From JBQLZQ01 sp052168355 (lineage in GTDB: Bacteria; Pseudomonadota; Alphaproteobacteria; DSM-16000; Inquilinaceae): a stretch of 58,253 nucleotides of DNA. The notes under the pieces were generated by a model. The model saw only the letters and a list, made by a program, of their open reading frames with translations. It did not search any database and had not been told where the DNA came from. This document shows positions 40,806 through 50,554 of the stretch, piece by piece. A program made the translations under genes and the position numbers. Positions within the stretch are counted from its first letter, which is position 1. Each line of letters begins with the position of its first letter. Where the stretch lies: contig JBQLZQ010000035.1 in assembly GCA_052168355.1 (NCBI GenBank), positions 1-58,253 on the forward strand, given 5' to 3'.

Positions 40806-42387
40806 CCGGCGGCTTGGAGGTGATGTCGTAGGTCACGCGGTTGATGCCCTTGACCTCGTTGATGATGCGGGTCGCCACGCGGCCCAGGAAATCGTGCGGG
40901 AAGGGGTAATAGTCCGCCGTCATGCCGTCGGTGGAGGTCACGGCGCGCAGCGCGCAGGCCTGGTCGTAGGACCGGCTGTCGCCCATCACGCCGACGGTGC
41001 GCACCGGCAGCAGCACGGCAAAGGCCTGCCACACGGCGTCGTAGAGGCCGGCCGCCTCGATCTCCTCCAGGAAGATGGCGTCGGCCCGGCGCAGCACCGC
41101 CAGCTTGTCCGCCGTCACGCCGCCGGGCAGGCGCACGGCCAGGCCCGGGCCCGGGAACGGATGGCGGCGGATAAACCGTTCCGGCAGGCCCAGTTCGCGG
41201 CCCAGCACCCGCACCTCGTCCTTAAACAGCTCGCGCAAGGGTTCGACCAGCTTCAGCTTCATGCGCGCCGGCAGGCCGCCGACATTGTGGTGCGACTTGA
41301 TGGTCACGCTGGGCCCGCCGGTGAACGACACGCTCTCGATCACGTCGGGGTAGAGCGTGCCCTGGGCCAGGAAATCGGCGCCGCCCAGCTTGGCCGCCTC
41401 GGCGTCGAACACGTCGATGAAGGTGGCGCCGATGATCTTGCGCTTGGCCTCCGGATCGCTCACCCCGTCGAGCTTGCCGACGAACAGAGCGGCGGCGTCG
41501 ACATGGACCAGCGGGATGTTGTGGTGGCCCCGGAACAAATCCACCACCTGGGCGCCCTCGTCCTGCCGCAACAGGCCGTTGTCGACGAAGATGCAGGTCA
41601 GCGCGTCGCCGATGGCCTCGTGCAGCAGGACCGCCGCGACGGCGCTGTCGACCCCACCCGACAGGCCCAGGACGACCTTGCCGCCGCCGACCTGGCGGCG
41701 GATGGCGGCCACCGAGTCCTGGCGGAAGGCGGCCATGGTCCAGTCACCCGAACACCCGGCCACGCCGTGGGTGAAGGCGCGCAGCAGGGCCGCGCCATGG
41801 GGCGTGTGCACCACCTCGGGGTGGAACTGGACGCCGTAGAACCGCCGCGCGTCGTCGGCGATGACCGCGAACGGCGCGCCCTCGCTGGTCGCCACCACCG
41901 AAAACCCGTCGGGCAGGCGCGTCACCCGGTCGCCATGGCTCATCCAAACCTGCTCGCGCCGGCCCCTGTCCCACAGCCCCTCGAACAGCCGGCACGACGC
42001 CTCGACCTCGATAAAGGCGCGGCCGAACTCCCGGTGGTCGGAGGTTTCAACGGTGCCGCCAAGCTGGGCGCACATGGTCTGCTGGCCATAGCAGATGCCC
42101 ATCACCGGCACCCCCAGTTCGAACACGATCTGGGGCGCGCGCGGCGTCGTCGCCTCGGTGACCGAGGCCGGGCCGCCCGACAGGATGATGCCCTTGGCGC
42201 CAAAGGCGCGGATGCGGTCGTCCGGTGCGGCGTTGAAGGGCCAGATCTCGCAATAGACGCCGCTTTCGCGCACCCGGCGGGCGATCAGCTGGGTCACCTG
42301 ACTGCCGAAATCCAGGATCAGGATGCGGTCGTGGGCGGCGAGCGAGGCGGGCTCCGCGGCGGTGTCGGAGGCGGCGACATGCGTCAT
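40786..42387 (-). CDS. guaA: GMP synthase (glutamine-hydrolysing)
   Basis: Converts XMP to GMP. 533 residues: class I glutaminase with DFGSQVTQLIARRVRE, the catalytic Cys in GICYGQQ and His/Glu later in GVQFHPEV; ATP-PPase domain with the PP-loop LGLSGGVDSAV; C-terminal dimerisation domain ending GTIEWE. ATG 42387 overlaps the rsmB stop (ATGA). A start further upstream would run inside rsmB and is rejected. Its 3' end is the integration target for the adjacent island. Confidence 0.97.
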   Translation of the reverse strand: MTHVAASDTAAEPASLAAHDRILILDFGSQVTQLIARRVRESGVYCEIWPFNAAPDDRIRAFGAKGIILSGGPASVTEATTPRAPQIVFELGVPVMGICYGQQTMCAQLGGTVETSDHREFGRAFIEVEASCRLFEGLWDRGRREQVWMSHGDRVTRLPDGFSVVATSEGAPFAVIADDARRFYGVQFHPEVVHTPHGAALLRAFTHGVAGCSGDWTMAAFRQDSVAAIRRQVGGGKVVLGLSGGVDSAVAAVLLHEAIGDALTCIFVDNGLLRQDEGAQVVDLFRGHHNIPLVHVDAAALFVGKLDGVSDPEAKRKIIGATFIDVFDAEAAKLGGADFLAQGTLYPDVIESVSFTGGPSVTIKSHHNVGGLPARMKLKLVEPLRELFKDEVRVLGRELGLPERFIRRHPFPGPGLAVRLPGGVTADKLAVLRRADAIFLEEIEAAGLYDAVWQAFAVLLPVRTVGVMGDSRSYDQACALRAVTSTDGMTADYYPFPHDFLGRVATRIINEVKGINRVTYDITSKPPGTIEWE

Positions 42388-43715
42388 GGCGTTTGGTCCC
42401 GCGGGTCGGAAAGCGGCCCGGCGGCGCGCTCCAGGATGGCGACGAAGAAACCGTCGGTGCCGTGGCGTGCGGGCGTCAGCCGCAGGAAGGGTCCGTCGCA
42501 AGGCGGCGTGGTGCCCAGCACCTGGGTCCACACCGTTCCCACCGGCACGATGCCGAACTCTGGGTGGTCGGCCAGGAAACCCGCCACACGGTCCTCGTTC
42601 TCGTCGGGCAACAGCGAGCAGGTGGCGTAGACCAGCCGCCCGCCCGGCTTGACCAGCCGCTGGGCGCTGTCCAGGATCCGCGTCTGCAGGGCGGTCAGGT
42701 CGGCCAGATCGACGGGGCGCCAGCGGGCGTCGGGGTTGCGCCGCCAGGCGCCGCTGCCGCTGCACGGCGCATCGACCAGCACCCGGTCGAACTTGCCCTT
42801 CTGCCGCTTGATCCAGCGGTCGCGTTCGGTGACCAGCAGCCGCGGCTCGACATTGTCGGCCCCGGCCCGCTTGATCCGTTCCCTGGCCCGGGTCAGGCGG
42901 CCCTCGGACACGTCGCAGGCCACGACCCGGCCCTTGTTGGCCATGGCGGCCGCCAGGGCCAACGCCTTGCCGCCGGCGCCGGCACAGAAATCGGCCACCT
43001 GCTGGCCCGGACGGGCATCGACCAGCAGGGCCACAAGCTGCGAGCCCTCGTCCTGCACCTCGATGGCGCCGGACCGGAACAGCGGCGACCCGGCCAGGGG
43101 CGGCCGTCCCTCGACCCGGAGGCCCAGCGGCGACAGGGGCGTGGCCGACGCGGCGACGCCCATTTTCTCGAGTTCAGTCAGAACATCGTCGCGGTTGGCC
43201 TTGAGAACATTGACCCGAAGGTTCAGAGGCGCCGGCTCCAGAAGGGCCAGAAGCTCGGCCTCGAAGCTGTCGGGAAAGGCCCTCCTCAGGGGTTCGGCGG
43301 CCCAATCGGGACATTCGGCGCGCACCGGCCCGGGCATGTCGGGATGATCCAGCGCCTGGCCGCCCAGCCGTTCCGCCAACCGCCGCTCGAACGCGCTGAG
43401 CGCCCCGTCGGCGTAGCGGCCATCCGCGAACAATCGGCCGACATTGTCGGGCGGCAGGCCCTCGGCCAGGGTCAGTTCGGCGATCAGCCGCGAACGCGCG
43501 CCGTCGCTGTGCCCCACCCGGTCCAGCCACCAGCCGAGGCGGGCATGGTGGCGCAAGGCGGCGTACAGCCGCTCGGCCACCGCCACCCGGTCCTTTGAGC
43601 CGATATAGCGCTTGCCGCGAAAATAGGCCGACACCACGCCGTCGGCCGGGCGCGGCGAGCGCAGCACCTGGTCCAGAAGATCGACCGACGCGGCCACCCG
43701 CGCGGCGGGCGTCAT
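42384..43715 (-). CDS. rsmB: 16S rRNA m5C967 methyltransferase (RsmB/NOP family)
   Basis: 443 residues: N-terminal NusB-like helical domain with SKDRVAVAERLYAALRH, then a Rossmann methyltransferase with the SAM loop VADFCAGAGGKALALA, and the catalytic cysteines in DAPCSGSGAWRRNPD and YATCSLLPDEN. RsmB is the likeliest family member, though NOP2/Sun paralogues look alike. It is embedded between guaB and guaA, an order common in Rhodospirillales. Confidence 0.9.
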   Translation of the reverse strand: MTPAARVAASVDLLDQVLRSPRPADGVVSAYFRGKRYIGSKDRVAVAERLYAALRHHARLGWWLDRVGHSDGARSRLIAELTLAEGLPPDNVGRLFADGRYADGALSAFERRLAERLGGQALDHPDMPGPVRAECPDWAAEPLRRAFPDSFEAELLALLEPAPLNLRVNVLKANRDDVLTELEKMGVAASATPLSPLGLRVEGRPPLAGSPLFRSGAIEVQDEGSQLVALLVDARPGQQVADFCAGAGGKALALAAAMANKGRVVACDVSEGRLTRARERIKRAGADNVEPRLLVTERDRWIKRQKGKFDRVLVDAPCSGSGAWRRNPDARWRPVDLADLTALQTRILDSAQRLVKPGGRLVYATCSLLPDENEDRVAGFLADHPEFGIVPVGTVWTQVLGTTPPCDGPFLRLTPARHGTDGFFVAILERAAGPLSDPRDQTP

Positions 43716-43761
43716 GCCGCGCGCCTCCGCGACCGGCCGGATGCGCGCATCCGATGGCGGA

Positions 43762-45222
43762 TCACAGTTCCCGCCGGTAGTTGGGCGCCTCGTGGGTCAC
43801 CGTGACATCATGGACATGGCTTTCGCGCAGGCCCGCATTGGTGATGCGCAGGAATTCCGCCTTGGACTGCAACTCCGCGATGGTGGCGCAGCCGGTGTAG
43901 CCCATGGCCGCCTTCAGCCCGCCGACAAGCTGGTGGATGACGTTGGCGATGGGGCCGCGGTAGGGTACCCTGCCCTCCACGCCCTCGGGCACCAGTTTCA
44001 GCGCGCTGGTCACCTCCTGCTGGAAGTACCGGTCGGCGGATCCGCGGGCCATGGCCCCGACCGATCCCATGCCGCGATAGCTCTTGTAGGACCGGCCCTG
44101 GTAGAACACGACCTCCCCCGGCGCCTCGTCGGTGCCGGCGAACAGCGACCCCAGCATGACGCAGTCGGCGCCGGCCGCGATGGCCTTGGCCAGATCGCCG
44201 GAAAACTTGATGCCGCCATCGGCGATGACGGGTACGCCCTGGGCCCGCGCCGCCTCGGCCGTGTCCATGACGGCGGTGAGCTGGGGCACGCCGACGCCCG
44301 CGACCATGCGCGTCGTGCAGATCGACCCCGGCCCGATCCCGACCTTGATGGCGTCGGCGCCGGCGTCGATCAGGGCTCTGGCGCCGTCGGCGGTGGCCAC
44401 GTTGCCGGCGATGATCTGGGTGGAATTGGACAGCCGCCGGGCGCGGGCGACGCTGTCGAGCACGCCCGCCGAATGGCCGTGGGCGGTGTCGATGACCAGG
44501 ATATCGGCCTCGGCGTCGAACAGCGCCTCGGCCCGCGCCAGCCCGGCCTCGCCGGTGCCGGTCGCGGCCGCCACGCGCAGCCGGCCCTGATCGTCCTTGC
44601 TGGCCAGCGGGTGAAGCTGGGCCCGCTCGATGTCCTTGACGGTGATCAGCCCGATACAGCGATAGTCGCCGTCGACGACCAGAAGCTTTTCCAGCCGATG
44701 CTGATGGAGAAGCCGCTTGGCCTCGTCGCGGTCGGCGTTTTCCTTGACCGTGACCAGCCCGTCCCGGGTCATCAGCTCGGCCACCGGCTGGCCCGGGTCG
44801 GAGGCGAAGCGCACGTCGCGGTTGGTCAGGATCCCCACCAGCCGGCCCACCTTCTCGACCACCGGGATGCCGGAGATGCCGTGCCGGGTCATGAGTTCCA
44901 GGGCGTCGGCCAGCGTCGCCTCGGGACCGATGGTGATGGGGTTGACCACCATGCCCGATTCGAAGCGCTTGACCCGCCGCACCTCGTCCGCCTGGCGGGC
45001 GATGTCCAGATTGCGATGGATCACGCCCATGCCGCCGGCCTGGGCCAGGGCGATGGCCATCGGGCTTTCGGTCACCGTGTCCATGGCCGCCGAAAGGATG
45101 GGGATTCCCAGCTCGATCCCGCGGGTCAGCCGCGTCCCGGTGTCGGCATCGGCCGGCACGATGGACGACGCCGCGGGGACCAGCAATACGTCGTCAAAGG
45201 TGAGGCCTTGGCGAATTTCCAT
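43762..45222 (-). CDS. guaB: IMP dehydrogenase
   Basis: Oxidises IMP to XMP with NAD. 486 residues: TIM barrel split by a CBS pair (about residues 95-205), with the catalytic Cys in GSICTTRMVAGVGVPQ, the D-G-G-I motif IADGGIKFSGD, and flap region YRGMGSVGAM. First of guaB-rsmB-guaA, giving both steps from IMP to GMP in one operon. Confidence 0.98.
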   Translation of the reverse strand: MEIRQGLTFDDVLLVPAASSIVPADADTGTRLTRGIELGIPILSAAMDTVTESPMAIALAQAGGMGVIHRNLDIARQADEVRRVKRFESGMVVNPITIGPEATLADALELMTRHGISGIPVVEKVGRLVGILTNRDVRFASDPGQPVAELMTRDGLVTVKENADRDEAKRLLHQHRLEKLLVVDGDYRCIGLITVKDIERAQLHPLASKDDQGRLRVAAATGTGEAGLARAEALFDAEADILVIDTAHGHSAGVLDSVARARRLSNSTQIIAGNVATADGARALIDAGADAIKVGIGPGSICTTRMVAGVGVPQLTAVMDTAEAARAQGVPVIADGGIKFSGDLAKAIAAGADCVMLGSLFAGTDEAPGEVVFYQGRSYKSYRGMGSVGAMARGSADRYFQQEVTSALKLVPEGVEGRVPYRGPIANVIHQLVGGLKAAMGYTGCATIAELQSKAEFLRITNAGLRESHVHDVTVTHEAPNYRREL

Positions 45223-45260
45223 GAAATATCGGGTCAGTGGGGGTCCGGGAAATTCGCCGC

Positions 45261-45288
45261 ACTATACCGCCGGCGGCCGCGTTGTGAA
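45261..45288 (-). promoter_or_regulatory. Promoter of guaB-rsmB-guaA
   Basis: On the minus strand TTCACA (45288-45283) lies 16 bp from TATAGT (45266-45261), each one mismatch from consensus, about 40 bp before the guaB ATG. Confidence 0.65.
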
Positions 45289-45399
45289 GAACTCATCTGT
45301 GGGCAGGGCCTTCAGGGCAGCCATGCGCTTGCGCTCCCCATCGATGCTGACGATATTTCAGGTGATCCTTTCAATCGGCGTCATCGGGGGGAAAACGGC

Positions 45400-45855
45400 A
45401 TGCCGGTTCCAAAGCAAATCTTGTGGGTCCTGGTCGCCGATGGCGGCCGGGCCCGCATCCTGGTCAACAGCGGCGTCGGCAAGGGGCTGCATCCGGCATC
45501 GGGCGAGGCGTTCGACATCGACAACCCGCCGACCCGCGAACAGGGCACCGACCGTCCGGGCCGGACCTTCGACAGCGCCGGCCCCGGCCGCCACGCCATG
45601 GAGCCGCGGGTCGACTGGCACCGCTTCGAAAAGGTCAAGTTCTCCCGCGAGATCGCCCAGCGCCTGGACCGCGCGGCCCTGAACGGCGCCTTCGACCGGC
45701 TGGTCCTGATCGCCCCGCCGGCGACCCTGGGCGATCTGCGCGGCGCCCTGGACGGCAAGACCCGGCAGAAAGTGGTCGGCGAGATCGCCAAGGACCTGAC
45801 CCAGCTTTCCGACCGGGACATCGAGGGGCATCTGGACGGCGTCGCCGTGGTCTAA
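45400..45855 (+). CDS. Host attachment family protein
   Basis: 151 residues from ATG 45400 behind GGGGGGAAAA. The pattern WVLVADGGRARILV near the N-terminus, RHAMEPRVDWHRFEKVKFSREIAQRL and LVLIAPPATLGDLRGAL is that of the proteins annotated as required for attachment to host cells (related to baeRF/eRF1-like folds). The name comes from a plant-associated bacterium; the actual function is unclear. Its stop overlaps the convergent rlmE stop. Confidence 0.85.
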   Translation: MPVPKQILWVLVADGGRARILVNSGVGKGLHPASGEAFDIDNPPTREQGTDRPGRTFDSAGPGRHAMEPRVDWHRFEKVKFSREIAQRLDRAALNGAFDRLVLIAPPATLGDLRGALDGKTRQKVVGEIAKDLTQLSDRDIEGHLDGVAVV

Positions 45856-46568
45856 CGTTTGTCGCTGGGCCGCCCCTCGCCGCGAAATCCGGTGGCCACC
45901 AGATAGGTTTCGGCCGAATCGCTGCGGCTGGCCGCCGGCTTGGCGTGCCGGACCTTGGCGAAGTCGCGCTTGAGACGGTCCAGCAGCGTTTTTTCCGCGC
46001 CGCCCTGAAACAGCTTGCAGACGAACACGCCGCCCGGGGCAAGCACCTCGGCGGCGAAATCGTAGGCGGCGTCGGCCAGGGCCATGATCCGGATGTGGTC
46101 GGTGGGGGCATGGCCGGTGGTCGGCGCGGCCATGTCGCTGAGCACCACGTCGGCCGGCCCGGCCAGCGCCGCCTTCAGACGGTCGGGGGCGTCGGGATCC
46201 AGGAAATCGAGGCGCACCGTCTCGGCCCCGGCCACCGGCTCCATCTCCAGATAGTCGAGCGCCACCACCTTGCCCCCGGACGCGCCCGGCCGGACGGCGG
46301 CGACCGCGACCTGCGACCAGCCGCCCGGCGCCGCCCCCAGATCGACCACCCGCTGGCCGGGTTTGAGAAGCCGCAGTTTCTCGTCGAGCTGAAGCAGCTT
46401 GAACGCCGCCCGCGAGCGATAGCCTCGGCGCCGCGCCTCGGCCACATAGGGATCGTTGAGCTGGCGCCGAAGCCAGCGCGTGGACGATGCCTTGCGCCGC
46501 TTGGCGGTGCGCACGCGCACCGACGGATCGCGCCGCCCGGGGCCTGCCCCGCCTGCCCGACCGGTCAT
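45852..46568 (-). CDS. rlmE: 23S rRNA U2552 2'-O-methyltransferase
   Basis: 238 residues, FtsJ/RrmJ family. The SAM-binding motif is VVDLGAAPGGWSQVAV, and the K-D-K-E tetrad can be traced through KLLQLDEKL, LSDMAAPTTGH, CKLFQGG and the later Glu-region. N-terminal basic extension (SSTRWLRRQLNDPYVAEARRRGYRSRAAFKL, in parts). It starts 3 bp after the ppx-family gene, forming an operon. Confidence 0.95.
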   Translation of the reverse strand: MTGRAGGAGPGRRDPSVRVRTAKRRKASSTRWLRRQLNDPYVAEARRRGYRSRAAFKLLQLDEKLRLLKPGQRVVDLGAAPGGWSQVAVAAVRPGASGGKVVALDYLEMEPVAGAETVRLDFLDPDAPDRLKAALAGPADVVLSDMAAPTTGHAPTDHIRIMALADAAYDFAAEVLAPGGVFVCKLFQGGAEKTLLDRLKRDFAKVRHAKPAASRSDSAETYLVATGFRGEGRPSDKR

Positions 46569-46571
46569 GGA

Positions 46572-47621
46572 TCAGCCCTTGCGAGACGCCGGGCGGGCGC
46601 GCCGGGCCGGGCGCCCGGCCATCAAGTCGAGAAGAATGCCTTCGCGCACGCCGCGGTCGGCGACGCGCATGTCGCGGGCCGGCCAAAGACGGCAAATGGC
46701 TTCCAGCACCGCGCAGCCGCCGACCACCAGGTCGGCGCGATCCCGCCCGATGCAGGGATGGGCCGCCCGCGCCGCCTTGTCCATGGTCAGCAGCCGCCGG
46801 CTGACGGCCAGGGCGTGGGCGGTTTCCAGGGACAGGCCGTCGACCCGGCTGCGGTCGTAGCGCGGCAGATCCAGGAACACCCCGGCCACCACCGTCACCG
46901 TGCCCGACGAGCCCAGCATCTGCGCCTCGCCCGTGGCCAGCCGCGCGGCAATCCCGTGGCGGGCCTCGAAATCCGCCAGCGACCGGCCGACCGTCTCCAC
47001 GATCGTCTCATAGGTCTCCACCGACACCAGATCGCCACCGTGCCGTTCGGCCAGGTTGACGACACCGACCGGCAGGCTGATGCCGTCGATCAGGAGCGGC
47101 CCCTCGGGCCCGATCGAAACCCACATCAGTTCGGTCGACCCGCCGCCGATGTCGAACATCAGGGCGCGCGGCACCGTGGGGTCCAGCAGCGGCGCGCAGC
47201 CGGCGACGGCCAGCCGCGCCTCCTCCTGGCTGGTGATCAGGTCCAGGATCATGCCCGTTTCCTGCAGCACCCGGTCGCGGAACCCGTTGAAGTTGGCGGC
47301 CCGCCGGCAGGCCTCGGTGGCCACGGCGCGGACATGCACCGCCTCGGACCGCCGGATCTTCTGGGCGCAGACGCGCAGCGCCTGAAGGGTGCGGTCCATG
47401 GCATCGGAGGCCAGGGTGCGCCGGACGGCCACGCCTTCCCCCAGCCGCACCTGGCGGCTGAACGAATCGATGACCCGGAACCCCTGCCCCGTCGGCAGGG
47501 CGACCAGAAGGCGGCAATTGTTGGTTCCCAGATCGACCGCGGCATACCGATCGGCCCAGCGCCCCGGCCGGCGGCGCGCACGCGGTTCCCCGTGCTGGGA
47601 GAGGGCGGCCGGCTCCAACAC
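46572..47621 (-). CDS. Ppx/GppA family phosphatase
   Basis: 349 residues from GTG 47621 (preceded by GGAAGG); a longer upstream frame runs through low-similarity sequence. ASKHA fold with YAAVDLGTNNCRLLVA, a second phosphate loop FDIGGGSTELMWVS and the GSSGTVTVVAG motif. Family members hydrolyse polyphosphate or pppGpp; the short length, without the C-terminal HD domain of Ppx, suits the Ppx/GppA-like proteins paired with rlmE in alphaproteobacteria. Confidence 0.9.
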   Translation of the reverse strand: MLEPAALSQHGEPRARRRPGRWADRYAAVDLGTNNCRLLVALPTGQGFRVIDSFSRQVRLGEGVAVRRTLASDAMDRTLQALRVCAQKIRRSEAVHVRAVATEACRRAANFNGFRDRVLQETGMILDLITSQEEARLAVAGCAPLLDPTVPRALMFDIGGGSTELMWVSIGPEGPLLIDGISLPVGVVNLAERHGGDLVSVETYETIVETVGRSLADFEARHGIAARLATGEAQMLGSSGTVTVVAGVFLDLPRYDRSRVDGLSLETAHALAVSRRLLTMDKAARAAHPCIGRDRADLVVGGCAVLEAICRLWPARDMRVADRGVREGILLDLMAGRPARRARPASRKG

Positions 47622-47816
47622 GCACCTTCCTTTCCATGGATGGGCGGACCCAAGGCCAGCCGCGATGTTAAACGAATTACCGCCGGCCTGGGCCGGGCCG
47701 ATAACTGTACCCCAGGCGGCGATCCGGCGCAAAAGGAACGGCGCGGACGGGCTCGACCGGGTTGTTTAGCGGGGGGTTAACAATCGGCCATGTATATGAT
47801 ACCAACGCGCCTCCGC

Positions 47817-47890
47817 TGGGGGATCGTCTAGCGGTAGGACTACGGACTCTGACTCCGTCAACCCTGGTTCGAATCCAGGTCCCCCAGCCA
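47817..47890 (+). tRNA. tRNA-Gln (anticodon CTG)
   Basis: A 74-nt cloverleaf with CCA encoded: acceptor TGGGGGA (47817-47823) pairs with TCCCCCA (47880-47886), anticodon stem ACGGA/TCCGT, loop CTCTGAC with CTG at 47849-47851, and T-arm CCTGG/CCAGG with TTCGAAT. Reads CAG codons. A TATGAT box (47795-47800) lies just upstream and may be its -10. Confidence 0.97.
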
Positions 47891-48019
47891 ACCTCGCTTC
47901 CCCCGGGATTATGAGTCCGTCAGGACCGAGAGCCGCGCCATGGTGCGCGCGACCCTCTCCGATTGCCATCCCGTTCCAATCGTGCTTTGCCAGACGGGCA
48001 CGCAGACGGGAGGTCTTGA

Positions 48020-48427
48020 ATGGATGACGAGCGCGCATTGGGCGAGGCCACCGCCGCGCCGGACTGGTTCGACGCCACGCTGCACTGGGTGTCGCTGATG
48101 TTCGAGGCGGCGGGGGTCGGGGCGATCGTCCTGGCGGCGCTGGTGGCCGGGGCGGTGGCGCTTGGCGGGGTTCTGCGCGGCGGCGACTGGAACGGCAGCT
48201 ATCACGCGTTCCGTACGCGCCTGGCGCGCGGCATCCTCCTGGGGCTGGAATTCCTGGTCGCCGCCGACATCATCGGCACCGTGGCGGTGGAGCCGACCCT
48301 GCGGAACCTGTCGGTGCTGGGCCTGATCGTGCTGATCCGCACCTTCCTCAGCTTTTCGCTGGAGGTGGAGATCGACGGGCGGTGGCCATGGCGGAAGGGC
48401 GATCGGGACAAGGCGCCGCCGGCCTAG
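48020..48427 (+). CDS. DUF1622 family membrane protein
   Basis: 135 residues with three TM helices; FRTRLARGILLGLEFLVAADIIGTV is the DUF1622 hallmark, followed by VLGLIVLIRTFLSFSLEVEIDGRWPW. GGGAGG precedes the ATG. Function unknown; it stands alone after the tRNA. Confidence 0.88.
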   Translation: MDDERALGEATAAPDWFDATLHWVSLMFEAAGVGAIVLAALVAGAVALGGVLRGGDWNGSYHAFRTRLARGILLGLEFLVAADIIGTVAVEPTLRNLSVLGLIVLIRTFLSFSLEVEIDGRWPWRKGDRDKAPPA

Positions 48428-48437
48428 CCCGCCGCCC

Positions 48438-49793
48438 CTACCGCCCCGGCAGCCACAGGGCGATGCCGGGCACGGTCATCACGATGGCCAGGGCGATGAG
48501 CTGGAGAACGATAAACGGCCACAGGGCGGTAAAGATGTGGGCCAGGGTGATGGAGGGCGGCGCCACGCTTTTCAGATAGAACGCGGCCGGCCCGAAGGGC
48601 GGGCTGAGATAGCTGACCTGCATGTTCATGGCGAACAGGATGCCGAACCATACAGGGTCGTAGCCCAGCGAGATCACGATGGGCACGAAGATCGGCATGG
48701 TCAGAAGCGCGATGCCGATCCAGTCCATGAACAGGCCCAGCACCAGCAGGATGGCCATCATCACCAGGATGATGACGATCGGGGCCACGTCCATGCCCAG
48801 GATGGCGCCGTTCACGAAACGCGTGCCGCCCATCAAATTATAGACGCCGACCAGGGCGCTGGCGCCGATGCCGATCCACACGATCATGCCGCAGGTGTTC
48901 AGCGTCTGGCGCAGACTGTCGCGGATCATGATCCAGGTCAGCTCGCCGCGCAGGGCCGCGGCGGCCACCACGCCGACCACGCCCATGGCCGCCGCCTCGG
49001 TCACCGAGGCGATGCCGCCATAGATGCTGCCCAGCACCCAGGCGGCCACGGCGACCGGCACGATGACCCCTTTCAGCGCCCGCAGCCGTTCCGACAGGGG
49101 CTGTTGTTCCGATTCGGGCAGCGGCGGCCCCAGCTCGGGGTTCAGGCCGCAGCGGATCAGGATATAGGCGGCGTAGAGCGAGCACAGCAGCAGCCCCGGC
49201 AGGATCGTCGCCAGGAACAGATCGCCGATGGAAACGCCGGCCGTCAGCCCATAGATGATGAGGACGATGGAGGGCGGGATCATGGTGCCCAGCGAACCGC
49301 CGGCGCAGACCACGCCGATGGCGATCGACCGGTCGTATCCCAGGCGCAGCATCTGCGGCAGGGCGATCAGCCCCAGCAGCACGATCTCGCCGCCGATGAT
49401 GCCCGACATGGCGGCCAGGAACAGGGCCGCGACCAGGGTCTGGACGGCGACCCCGCCGCGCAGCCGCCCGGCCCACATGCGCATGGCGTTGTAGAGATCG
49501 TAGGCGATGCCCGACCGGTCGAGGATCGAGGCCATCAGCACGAACATCGGCACCGCCACCAGCACATATTCGTTGACGAAGCTGTAGATGCGGCTGGTCA
49601 CCAGCGGGATGGCCATCAGCGGCCTGGCCTCGCTGCCGATCCAGAAGATGGCGAAGAACAGGGCCACCAGCCCGGTGACGAAGGCCAGCGGCAGGCCGGT
49701 CAGCAGCAGCACCAGGATGGCCAGAACCATGATGACGGTGCCGGCGCCGATGCCGATCTGGTCGATGGCGAACAGGAAATCGAGCGGACCCAT
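48438..49793 (-). CDS. TRAP transporter large permease (DctM), second system
   Basis: 451 residues, multi-pass. MSGIIGGEIVLLGLIALPQML, AGGSLGTMIPPSIVLIIYGL and FGILFAMNMQVSYLSPPFGPAAFYLK mark the DctM family, in the longer form seen with binders for lactate or other alpha-keto acids. Last gene of the minus-strand run starting with PhyH at 54878. Confidence 0.93.
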   Translation of the reverse strand: MGPLDFLFAIDQIGIGAGTVIMVLAILVLLLTGLPLAFVTGLVALFFAIFWIGSEARPLMAIPLVTSRIYSFVNEYVLVAVPMFVLMASILDRSGIAYDLYNAMRMWAGRLRGGVAVQTLVAALFLAAMSGIIGGEIVLLGLIALPQMLRLGYDRSIAIGVVCAGGSLGTMIPPSIVLIIYGLTAGVSIGDLFLATILPGLLLCSLYAAYILIRCGLNPELGPPLPESEQQPLSERLRALKGVIVPVAVAAWVLGSIYGGIASVTEAAAMGVVGVVAAAALRGELTWIMIRDSLRQTLNTCGMIVWIGIGASALVGVYNLMGGTRFVNGAILGMDVAPIVIILVMMAILLVLGLFMDWIGIALLTMPIFVPIVISLGYDPVWFGILFAMNMQVSYLSPPFGPAAFYLKSVAPPSITLAHIFTALWPFIVLQLIALAIVMTVPGIALWLPGR

Positions 49794-49799
49794 GCGCCG

Positions 49800-50432
49800 T
49801 CAGCCCGCGTTGAATTCGGGATCGGAATCGCCGGTGGCGGCGGGCGGACGGCCCAGCAGCGCCTGGATCAGGTGCAGCAGGGACTGCACGGCGATCAGCA
49901 TCAGCGACACCATCAGCAGGCCCTTGACCACGGGCGGGATCGGCGGGTTCCAGGCGGAGCCCGAGGTTTCCAGCCGGAAGGATCCGTCCGGGGCGAAGAT
50001 GGATTTGTCGAAAAAGTCGATGGCCGCGTAGCCGACCCCGACCGCGAACAGCAGGGTCAGGAACGCGTTGAGCACATCCATCACCCGCTTGGCGCGGGGG
50101 CCGAGCGCGTCGTAGATGAGCACGATGCGGATGTGCTTGTCCCGGGCCAGGGTGTAGGCCCCGCCATAGGCGAACAGGATCGCGACGATCGCGATGGTGG
50201 TCTCGTGCGCCCACAGGGTCGGCCGGGCGAACACGTAGCGCAGCACGACCTCGACAAAACTGACGACGACCCCGACCAGGAACAGAAGGCTGACCACCCG
50301 CCCCACCGCGTCGACGGCGATGTCGAGCCGGGTACGGAAGGTCACCTGTTCGAGATGATCGAAGACATGCGCCGCCTCCGACGGGTCGACGGCGCCCGGA
50401 TCGTCGGGCTTGGTATCGTGGCTGTCGGTCAT
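49800..50432 (-). CDS. TRAP transporter small permease (DctQ), second system
   Basis: 210 residues, start ATG 50432 (MTDSHDTK). Four TM segments after a ~40-residue cytoplasmic N-terminus; FVEVVLRYVFARPTLWAHETTIAIVAILFAYGGAYTLARDKHIRI (in parts) is typical. The longer frame upstream is non-conserved. 122 bp separate it from the binding-protein gene. Confidence 0.9.
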   Translation of the reverse strand: MTDSHDTKPDDPGAVDPSEAAHVFDHLEQVTFRTRLDIAVDAVGRVVSLLFLVGVVVSFVEVVLRYVFARPTLWAHETTIAIVAILFAYGGAYTLARDKHIRIVLIYDALGPRAKRVMDVLNAFLTLLFAVGVGYAAIDFFDKSIFAPDGSFRLETSGSAWNPPIPPVVKGLLMVSLMLIAVQSLLHLIQALLGRPPAATGDSDPEFNAG

Positions 50433-50554
50433 CGGCGTCTGTCCAACGGTGGTGGTACAAAGCAAGGAGCGGTCGGGGCCGCGTCGCCCAGCCCTACGGC
50501 CGGACAACGCGCGCCCCTTCCCGTCTTACGGGATGATCCCGGCCGGCGAAACCG